11,068 nucleotides of DNA from JAFDWI01 sp040255345 (lineage in GTDB: Bacteria > Actinomycetota > Acidimicrobiia > Acidimicrobiales > Iamiaceae): assembly GCA_040255345.1 (NCBI GenBank), contig JBDZUV010000100.1, forward strand, positions 1-11,068, given 5' to 3'. Numbering within the stretch: the first letter of the stretch is position 1; every line of letters begins with the position of its first letter. Position numbers and translations under genes: made by a program. The notes beneath the pieces are model-generated. The model was given only the letters and a program-made list of their open reading frames with translations. It was not told the origin of the DNA and ran no database searches. Positions 5,680 through 11,068 of the stretch are shown piece by piece.

Positions 5680-7446
5680 TCAGGAGATGACGACGAGCAG
5701 ATCGCCGGCGGACACGGCCTGACCGGGTTCGATCCGGATCTCGGCGATCGTGCCGTCCTTGTCGGCGGTGATGTTGTTCTCCATCTTCATCGCCTCGAGC
5801 ACACACACGGTGGCGCCCTGGGCGACCTCGTCGCCGACCGCGACCGACACCTTGGTGACGGTGCCCTGCATCGGCGCCGCGATCTTTCCGGCACCGGCAG
5901 CCTTGACGCCGCTCTTCGAGCCCGACCGGCGGGCCCGCGGCGCCGCGGTCCCCCCGCCGGTGGCGGCCACCGGGGTGCCCGCGGACTCGGGCACCCACAT
6001 CGACACCGCGTAACGCCTGCCGTTCACCTCGACGTCGATGTCGCGTTTGACCTTCGCCTCGGCGTCCTCGGCCGCCGAGCCGGCCGGGGCACTGTCGACG
6101 CCGGTGAGATCCAGCACGTCCTCGACCCACTTGGTCGAATGCTGCGCGGCCCGGAAGTCGGGGTGCTCCAGGATCGCCACGTCGGCGGGGATCGTCGTGG
6201 CGATGCCCTCGATCTCGAACTCGTCGAGCGCGCGCAGCATGCGCCCGATCGCGAGGTCACGGTCGGCACCCCACACGCACAGCTTGCCCACGAGGTTGTC
6301 GTAGAACTGGCTGACCTCGTCGCCCTTCTGGTAGCCGGCGTCCCAACGCACCCCGTAGCCCTGGGGCGGAACGAGAGAGGTGATCCTGCCCGGCGCGGGA
6401 ATGAACTTGCCGCCGGCCGGGTTCTCGGCATTGATCCGCACCTCGATGGCGTGGCCACGGGGGTCCATGTCTTCCTGGGTGAAGCTCAGCGGCTCGCCGG
6501 ACGCCACCAGGATCTGTTCGCGGACCAGGTCCAGACCCGACACCAACTCGGTGATCGGGTGCTCGACCTGCAACCGGGTGTTCATCTCGAGGAAGTAGAA
6601 CTCACCGTCCTGGAACATGAACTCCACGGTGCCGGCGTTCACGTACCCGCAGGCCTTCGCGACCTTGACCGCGGCGGCACCCATGGCCTGGCGGACCTCG
6701 TCGGGGAAGTTCGGCGCCGGCGCCTCCTCGATCAGCTTCTGGTGGCGGCGCTGCGAGGAACAGTCCCGCTCGCCGATCCACACACAATTGCCGTGGGTGT
6801 CGGCGACGATCTGCATCTCGATGTGACGGGGCCAGGTCAGGTAGCGCTCGAGGTAGCACTCGTCGCGGCCGAAGCCCTTGAGGGCTTCGGATCGGGCCGA
6901 CTCGAGTGCCTCGGCGGCCTGCTCGGCACGTTCGACCACGCGCATCCCGCGGCCACCACCGCCGTACGCGGCCTTGATCGCCACCGGCCAGCCGTGCTCG
7001 TTCCCGAAGGCGACGACCTCGTCGGGCGACGTGAGGAACTCGGTCGTGCCGGGAACGCCCGCCACGCCGGCCTTCTGCGCGGCGATCCGGCTGGAGACCT
7101 TGTCGCCCATCACCTCGATCGCTTCGGGCGGCGGCCCGATGAACGCGGCGCCCGCGTCGGTCACCGCCCGGGAGAAGTCGGTGTTCTCCGAGAAGAAGCC
7201 GTAGCCGGGGTGCACGCCGTCGGCGCCGCTGCGCTCGAGGATCTCCAGGATCTTCTCGGTGTTCAGATAGCTCTCGGCGGCGGTGGAGCCGCCCAGCGCG
7301 TAGGCCTCGTCGGCCAGGCGGGTGTGCAAGGCGTCGCGATCGAGGTCGGAATACACCGCGACCGAGGTCACTCCCATCTCCTTGCAGGCCCGGATGACCC
7401 GGACGGCGATTTCGCCACGATTCGCAATCAAGACCTTTTTGAGCAC
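5680..7446 (-). CDS. Acyl-CoA (acetyl/propionyl-CoA) carboxylase alpha subunit, biotin carboxylase + BCCP
   Basis: The 588-residue protein fuses biotin carboxylase and biotin carboxyl carrier domains, like actinobacterial AccA3. Carboxylase N-domain: KKVLIANRGEIAVRVIRAC (3-21). ATP-grasp part: the glycine-rich YGGGGRGM loop (161-168), SQRRHQKLIEE (231-241) and EMNTRLQVEHPITE (287-300). A C-terminal biotin carboxylase domain follows to about 445, then an Ala/Gly-rich linker. The BCCP domain (about 520-588) carries EAMKME with the biotinylated Lys554. The enzyme carboxylates biotin with ATP and bicarbonate; a separate beta subunit, not in this window, transfers CO2 to acetyl-, propionyl- or longer acyl-CoA to make malonyl- or methylmalonyl-CoA. 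The GTG at 7446 is chosen because family members begin right at this point; the frame remains open to 7668 but only through repeat-derived sequence. No Shine-Dalgarno site is seen. Divergent from the biotin ligase. Confidence 0.95.
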   Translation of the reverse strand: MLKKVLIANRGEIAVRVIRACKEMGVTSVAVYSDLDRDALHTRLADEAYALGGSTAAESYLNTEKILEILERSGADGVHPGYGFFSENTDFSRAVTDAGAAFIGPPPEAIEVMGDKVSSRIAAQKAGVAGVPGTTEFLTSPDEVVAFGNEHGWPVAIKAAYGGGGRGMRVVERAEQAAEALESARSEALKGFGRDECYLERYLTWPRHIEMQIVADTHGNCVWIGERDCSSQRRHQKLIEEAPAPNFPDEVRQAMGAAAVKVAKACGYVNAGTVEFMFQDGEFYFLEMNTRLQVEHPITELVSGLDLVREQILVASGEPLSFTQEDMDPRGHAIEVRINAENPAGGKFIPAPGRITSLVPPQGYGVRWDAGYQKGDEVSQFYDNLVGKLCVWGADRDLAIGRMLRALDEFEIEGIATTIPADVAILEHPDFRAAQHSTKWVEDVLDLTGVDSAPAGSAAEDAEAKVKRDIDVEVNGRRYAVSMWVPESAGTPVAATGGGTAAPRARRSGSKSGVKAAGAGKIAAPMQGTVTKVSVAVGDEVAQGATVCVLEAMKMENNITADKDGTIAEIRIEPGQAVSAGDLLVVIS

Positions 7447-7490
7447 GCCACATGGTGCCGTGTCGGGGGGGTGCGATGCCAGACCGGCGG

Positions 7491-7542
7491 CCCACACCGG
7501 TGGCCCACACCGGTGGCCCACACCGGTGGCCCACACCGATGG
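7491..7542. repeat. Four tandem 13-bp repeats in the carboxylase/birA divergent region
   Basis: The unit CCCACACCGGTGG occurs at 7491-7503, 7504-7516 and 7517-7529 without change, and at 7530-7542 with one substitution (G to A). A decayed fifth unit (10 of 13) precedes at 7478-7490. Each exact unit contains the palindrome CACCGGTG. The array ends 5 bp before the birA -10 box and begins 44 bp upstream of the carboxylase start, so it covers the -35 region of birA. It may be an operator array or a length-variable tandem repeat; the sequence does not decide. Confidence 0.95.
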
Positions 7543-7547
7543 CGCGT

Positions 7548-7553
7548 TACGAT
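7548..7553 (+). promoter_or_regulatory. -10 box of birA transcript
   Basis: TACGAT fits TANNNT. Transcription would start near 7560, about 29 nt before the birA GTG, leaving room for the GGGAG ribosome site at 7578-7582. A GTG at 7563 lies almost at the predicted start point. Confidence 0.5.
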
Positions 7554-7562
7554 CGCCCGACC

Positions 7563-7592
7563 GTGGCACCGTCGACCGGGAGTGAAGCGTGA
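7563..7592 (+). other. Possible 9-codon leader ORF overlapping birA start
   Basis: A GTG at 7563 opens a frame of nine codons whose TGA (7590-7592) overlaps the birA GTG (7589-7591) as GTGA. The GTG lies 10 nt past the -10 box, so it could be read as a leaderless start, coupling birA translation by reinitiation. No codon bias distinguishes the frame, so chance is a real alternative. Confidence 0.15.
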
Positions 7593-8443
7593 GTGCACCG
7601 TCGGGTCCGATCCGGTTCACCGACGTGCGACGGGTGACCGAGACCGGATCGACCAACGACGACCTCATGGCGCTGGGTCGTCAGGGGGAAGGCGAGGGTA
7701 TCGTGCTCGTGGCCGGTCACCAGACCGGCGGACGGGGTCGACACGGTCGGACCTGGACCGCGCCGCCCGGAACGGGGCTGTTGTGCTCGGTGCTCCTGCG
7801 TCCGCCGGCGGCGGTCGCCGGACTGGTCACCGCGACCGTCGCGGTGGCGCTCGTCGACGCGCTCGAGACGTTCGGTGTGGCCGGGCTCGGCATCAAATGG
7901 CCGAACGACCTGATCGTGTCGGTCGCGGACGCACCCCGGGCGCCGAACGGCGCCGCGACCGGTGAGCGCAAGTTGGCGGGCATCCTCGCCGAGGTCGACG
8001 CGCCCGCCGGCACGTCTTCCGCGTCGGGGCCCCGGACTCCTGCCGCCACCGAGCGCCTCCTCGTGGTGGTCGGGTCGGGCGTCAACGTCCACACCCCCAC
8101 CGAACTGCCGGTCGACGTGGCCGACCGTTTCATCGCTCTGGATGCCCTCGGCTCACCGACCCCGGCGATCGACGACGTGCTCGCCGCCTACCTCGACGAG
8201 CTGGAGCGGGCCTACGCCCAGTTGCTCGTCGACGTGCACGGCCTGACCGAACGGTGGCGGAACCGGTGCGTGACGATCGGCAGGCGGGTCCGGGTCGACC
8301 TGGGCGTCAGAGACCTCGAAGGCCGGGCGACGAGGATCGACGACCATGGACGACTCGTCGTCTGTTCCGATGACGGGATCGAAACGGCCGTCGCCGCGGG
8401 CGACGTCGTGCACCTCCGGCCCGACGGCCCCGGTGGAACGTGA
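7589..8443 (+). CDS. birA: Biotin--[biotin carboxyl-carrier protein] ligase
   Basis: This 284-residue ligase makes biotinyl-5'-AMP from biotin and ATP and attaches biotin to the BCCP lysine. The motifs are GRGRHGRTW (48-56, the adenylate-binding loop), KWPND (103-107), ERKLAGIL (126-133, with conserved Lys128), GSGVNV (162-167), and a C-terminal SH3-like domain (about 228-277). There is no N-terminal winged-helix DNA-binding domain, so it is a monofunctional (group I) ligase and not a transcriptional repressor. Two Ala/Pro/Gly-rich insertions (about 112-126 and 138-155) interrupt the catalytic domain. The GTG at 7589 is supported by GGGAG 6 nt upstream. Its likely partner is the BCCP domain of the divergent carboxylase gene. 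Confidence 0.93.
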   Translation: MSAPSGPIRFTDVRRVTETGSTNDDLMALGRQGEGEGIVLVAGHQTGGRGRHGRTWTAPPGTGLLCSVLLRPPAAVAGLVTATVAVALVDALETFGVAGLGIKWPNDLIVSVADAPRAPNGAATGERKLAGILAEVDAPAGTSSASGPRTPAATERLLVVVGSGVNVHTPTELPVDVADRFIALDALGSPTPAIDDVLAAYLDELERAYAQLLVDVHGLTERWRNRCVTIGRRVRVDLGVRDLEGRATRIDDHGRLVVCSDDGIETAVAAGDVVHLRPDGPGGT

Positions 8444-8458
8444 AAGCGCACCATCTCC

Positions 8459-8464
8459 TACAGT
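8459..8464 (+). promoter_or_regulatory. -10 box for leaderless acyl-CoA dehydrogenase transcript
   Basis: TACAGT lies in the 28-bp gap after birA, with its last base 8 nt before the ATG at 8472. It supports independent transcription and rules against the longer frame open from 8346. Confidence 0.55.
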
Positions 8465-8471
8465 TTCGACG

Positions 8472-9629
8472 ATGATCGAGTTCAGCGCCGAACAGGAGAC
8501 CTTCCGCAAGGTCGTCCGTGAATTCGCCGAGGCCGAGATCGCGCCGTACGCCTTCGACTGGGACCGGGACCACACCTTTCCGGTCGACACGGTCCTGGCG
8601 ATGGGAGAGTTGGGTCTGCTCGGCCTGCCGCTCCCCGAGGAGTACGGCGGATCGGGTGCGGACTTCACCACGTTCTGCGTCGCGCTCGAAGAACTCGGGC
8701 GGGTCGACCAGTCGATGGCGATCACCGTGGAGGCCGCCGTCGGGTTGGGCGCCAACCCGATCCTCACCTACGGCACCGAGGAACAGCGCCAGCAGTGGCT
8801 GCCGGATCTGTGTGCGGGCCGCAAGCTCGGCGGTTTCGGTCTGACCGAACCCGAGGCGGGCAGCGACGCCGGTGGCACGCGTACCCGTGCCCGACTCGAC
8901 ACGGCGACCGACGAATGGGTGATCGACGGTTCCAAGGCGTTCATCACCAACTCGGGTTCGGCGATCACGTCGTTGGTCACCATCACCGCACGCACCGACG
9001 AGCCCGGGGCCGACGGACCGCCCGAGATCTCCACCATCATCGTGCCGGCAGGCACACCCGGGTTCACCGTCGCACCGCCCTACCGCAAGATGGGCTGGCA
9101 CGCCTCGGACACCCACGAACTGGCGTTCACGGACTGTCGGGTGCCGGCGGCGCAGCTGTTGGGCGAGCGCGGTCGGGGGTTCGCCCAGTTCCTGGCGACC
9201 CTCGACGACGGTCGGATCGCCCTGGCGGCCATCGCCGTGGGCGTCCTGCGCAGCTGTCTGGAAGAGTCGGTCGCCTACGCCAAGGAACGGAACGCCTTCG
9301 GCGGACCGATCAGTCGGTTCCAGGCCGTGTCGTTCAAGTGCGCCGACATGCAGGCGATGCTCGACGCAGCACGCCTGCTGACCTATCAGGCCGCCGCGCT
9401 CAAGGACGCCGGCCGCCCGTTCAAGGAAGCCGCGGCGGTCGCCAAGCTCGTCGCCACCGAATCCGCCGTCACCGCGACCCGCATGGCGACCCAGATCTTC
9501 GGCGGTGCCGGATTCATGGACACCACCCTGGTCGCCCGGCACTATCGCGACGCGAAGATCCTCGAGATCGGCGAGGGCACCAGCGAGGTGCAGCGACTCG
9601 TCATCGCCCGGTCACTCGGTCTGGGCTGA
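8472..9629 (+). CDS. Acyl-CoA dehydrogenase, short-chain/butyryl-CoA type
   Basis: The 385-residue FAD enzyme oxidises an acyl-CoA to the trans-2-enoyl-CoA, passing electrons to ETF; it is cytosolic. Domain order is the N-terminal helical domain (1-115), the middle beta domain with FAD signature GFGLTEPEAGSDAGG (121-135), and the C-terminal helical domain with KERNAFGGPISRFQAV (271-286), QIFGGAGFMD (341-350) and the active-site loop IGEGTSEVQ. Glu368 in GEGTSE sits at the position of the catalytic base in short- and medium-chain enzymes, so acyl chain length is probably short to medium, although the exact substrate, including branched chains, is open. The start at 8472 gives the standard family length and a leaderless promoter; a longer frame to 8346 overlaps birA and has no family support. 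Confidence 0.94.
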   Translation: MIEFSAEQETFRKVVREFAEAEIAPYAFDWDRDHTFPVDTVLAMGELGLLGLPLPEEYGGSGADFTTFCVALEELGRVDQSMAITVEAAVGLGANPILTYGTEEQRQQWLPDLCAGRKLGGFGLTEPEAGSDAGGTRTRARLDTATDEWVIDGSKAFITNSGSAITSLVTITARTDEPGADGPPEISTIIVPAGTPGFTVAPPYRKMGWHASDTHELAFTDCRVPAAQLLGERGRGFAQFLATLDDGRIALAAIAVGVLRSCLEESVAYAKERNAFGGPISRFQAVSFKCADMQAMLDAARLLTYQAAALKDAGRPFKEAAAVAKLVATESAVTATRMATQIFGGAGFMDTTLVARHYRDAKILEIGEGTSEVQRLVIARSLGLG

Positions 9630-9684
9630 CGTTCCGCTCGCAGGCTGCGTGGCGAGGTCTCATCCCACCCGGCTCACGCTTGTC

Positions 9685-9709
9685 GTTCGCCGAGCTCCGC
9701 TTGGCGGAC
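9685..9709 (+). terminator. Strong hairpin after acyl-CoA dehydrogenase gene
   Basis: Two 11-nt arms, GTTCGCCGAGC (9685-9695) and GCTTGGCGGAC (9699-9709), pair fully with two G-U wobbles around a TCC loop, 55 nt after the stop codon. No T tract follows. It is the best terminator candidate in the window and also reads as a hairpin on the other strand. Confidence 0.5.
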
Positions 9710-9769
9710 AGGCCACGGTACTCGTGGGCCGGGTACGCCTGTCGGCGCATCCTCATCGCAGCGAACCGG

Positions 9770-9775
9770 TAACTT
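9770..9775 (+). promoter_or_regulatory. -10 box for leaderless LCP gene transcript
   Basis: TAACTT fits TANNNT and ends 8 nt before the ATG at 9783. No ribosome site is present, matching the leaderless pattern of neighbouring genes. Confidence 0.55.
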
Positions 9776-9782
9776 CGATCTG

Positions 9783-11068
9783 ATGGCGACGCGCAAGCCC
9801 AGGCCACGGCGGAGTTGGCCGCAACGTCTCGTCATCGGTTTCAACGTCTGCGTGATCATCGTCGCCCTGGGGACCGCAGCGGTCTTCGGCTACGTGAACA
9901 CCAAGCTGTCCGATGTGCAGCGGCTCGCCCTGTCGGGGGCGCTCACCGAATCGGACCCGACACCCGGCGCGCCGGAGAACTTCCTGATCGTGGGCACCGA
10001 CAGCGACCTGGGGCTCGACGCGGACGATCCCGCGCTGCAGGGACGAGGTGACGTCACCGGGTCCCGCGGCGACACGATCATGATCCTGCACGTCGATCCC
10101 AAGGCCCACCACGCGGCCCTGCTTTCGCTGCCCCGTGACCTGTGGGTCGAGATCGCGGGCCAGGGCATCCATTCGAAGATCAACTCCGCGCTCGGTGTCG
10201 GAGGCGGCGGCATCGCCGGACCGACGACGCTCATCTCGACGATCGAGAACAACTTCGACATCCCGATCAACCACTATGTCGAGATCGACTTCGCCGGGTT
10301 CGAGAACCTCATCGACGCGGTCGACGGCATCCCGATCTACTTCAAGACCGGCATCCGCGACTACGACCCGGCCGACGGGCTCGCCCACACCGCGATCGAC
10401 ATCCCCGGGCCGGGCTGCTACACCCTCGACCCCCAACAGGCGCTCGCGTACGCGCGGAGCCGTCACATGCAGTACCAGGAGGTGCCCGGCGACGACTCGA
10501 CCTGGACCAGCGACAACGGAAACGACCTGGGGCGGATCCAGCGACAGCAGGACTTCGTGCGCCGGGTGCTGCAACGGGCGATCACCAAGGGCATCCGTGA
10601 CCCCTTGGTCATGAACGACCTCGCGAATGCGGGCGTGCGGTCGGTCCGCATGGACGAGAATCTCTCGGCGGGTGCGATCGTCGATCTCGGGCGGACCTTC
10701 CGCAACTTCGATCCCGAGGATCTCGTCACCACCCAGTTGCCGGTGTACCCCCAGACGATCAACGGCGCGGCGGCACTCAAGCTCACGATGCCCGACGCGG
10801 AGAAGATCCTCGCCCAGTTCCAGACCGGCGTCGCCGACGTCGACCCCCAGCTGCGTGCGATCTCGGTGAGCGTGCACAACGGCACGGCTCGGGAGAACGA
10901 GGCGACGAACGTGACCCGTGCCTTGCAGAAGGTCGGCTTCTCGACCGGCCGGCCCTCTGACGAGCTGGGCCTCACCGACGAGGCGTCGATCATCCGCTAT
11001 GTGCCCGGCCACGAGGACGAAGCCCGGTTGCTGGCCCGCCATCTGCGTTCCGAGGTCGTCTTCGAACC
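9783..11068 (+). CDS. LytR-CpsA-Psr (LCP) family cell-wall glycopolymer ligase, 3'-partial
   Basis: The reading frame from the ATG at 9783 stays open to the window end (428 residues visible), so the C-terminus is missing. A short basic N-terminus (RKPRPRR) is followed by one membrane segment (about 16-37), orienting the rest outside the cytoplasm. The LCP catalytic domain (about 65-275) shows RGDTIMIL (95-102), SLPRDL with Arg118, KINSAL, YARSRH (Arg225/Arg227) and DLGRIQRQQ (248-256), the acid and arginines that bind the polyprenyl-pyrophosphate substrate. A C-terminal LytR_C-type domain begins near 360 with VSVHNGT (362-368), as in mycobacterial and corynebacterial LCP proteins. LCP enzymes transfer glycopolymers such as arabinogalactan or teichoic-acid-like chains from a lipid carrier to peptidoglycan; the polymer here is unknown. 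Confidence 0.9.
   Translation, partial: MATRKPRPRRSWPQRLVIGFNVCVIIVALGTAAVFGYVNTKLSDVQRLALSGALTESDPTPGAPENFLIVGTDSDLGLDADDPALQGRGDVTGSRGDTIMILHVDPKAHHAALLSLPRDLWVEIAGQGIHSKINSALGVGGGGIAGPTTLISTIENNFDIPINHYVEIDFAGFENLIDAVDGIPIYFKTGIRDYDPADGLAHTAIDIPGPGCYTLDPQQALAYARSRHMQYQEVPGDDSTWTSDNGNDLGRIQRQQDFVRRVLQRAITKGIRDPLVMNDLANAGVRSVRMDENLSAGAIVDLGRTFRNFDPEDLVTTQLPVYPQTINGAAALKLTMPDAEKILAQFQTGVADVDPQLRAISVSVHNGTARENEATNVTRALQKVGFSTGRPSDELGLTDEASIIRYVPGHEDEARLLARHLRSEVVFE

Noticed and set aside
7491..7542. CRISPR array
   Set aside because: Units are 13 bp and directly adjacent with no spacers; no cas genes are present.
5440..7965. Plus-strand open frame of 841 codons opposite the carboxylase alpha subunit
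   Set aside because: It is antisense to an unmistakable biotin carboxylase/BCCP gene and runs through the 13-bp repeats and into birA in another frame; composition is typical of a shadow frame.
7589..8443. BirA as repressor of the divergent carboxylase gene
   Set aside because: The protein begins directly at the catalytic domain and has no winged-helix DNA-binding region.
8346..8471. Extension of the acyl-CoA dehydrogenase to an ATG at 8346
   Set aside because: It would overlap birA by about 100 bp, adds 42 residues not seen in the family, and the ATG at 8472 has its own leaderless promoter.

Overview
The window is a stretch of very GC-rich chromosome from an actinobacterium. The evidence is heavy G/C use at third codon positions, a mycobacterial-type heme-degrading MhuD, a fused biotin carboxylase/BCCP subunit like AccA3, a [3Fe-4S] ferredoxin-P450 pair, an LCP-family cell-wall ligase, and many leaderless promoters. 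My impression is a lineage such as Acidimicrobiia, but that is inference. I see no phage, IS, CRISPR, rRNA or tRNA genes.

Layout, left to right. 1-288 has no convincing gene; it holds a 73-bp-period direct duplication and a terminator-like hairpin. On the minus strand follow mhuD (289-600) and a PAT-like GNAT acetyltransferase (610-1143). On the plus strand are an MFS transporter (1245-2483) and an SRPBCC lipid-binding-type protein (2642-3139). Convergent to these, on the minus strand, is a maltose O-acetyltransferase-like hexapeptide enzyme (3343-3936), then a cytochrome P450 (4061-5365) overlapping by ATGA with its [3Fe-4S] ferredoxin (5362-5568). Next on the minus strand is an acyl-CoA carboxylase alpha subunit (5680-7446). 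From the same intergenic region a plus-strand block departs: a biotin-protein ligase (7589-8443), an acyl-CoA dehydrogenase (8472-9629), and an LCP-family protein (9783 to beyond the window end).

How the genes fit together. The carboxylase alpha subunit carries the biotin lysine (K554) and the divergent BirA is the enzyme type that would load biotin onto it; the adjacent acyl-CoA dehydrogenase is also an acyl-CoA enzyme. Ferredoxin and P450 form an electron-transfer/monooxygenase operon. The other genes look like independently transcribed single units.

The most notable non-gene signals are: (1) a TANNNT -10 box 7-9 nt before the start codon in at least six genes, implying widespread leaderless transcription; (2) four tandem 13-bp repeats containing CACCGGTG or a variant, just upstream of the birA -10 box in the carboxylase/birA divergent region; (3) a short dispersed intergenic element with core TCGCGCTGCATCCGGCAAGC, found twice in the left-end duplication and again, diverged, upstream of two other genes, with changes that keep a small hairpin and are largely silent in one reading frame. 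No wholly new multi-gene system is evident; the content is mainly ordinary core and accessory metabolism.
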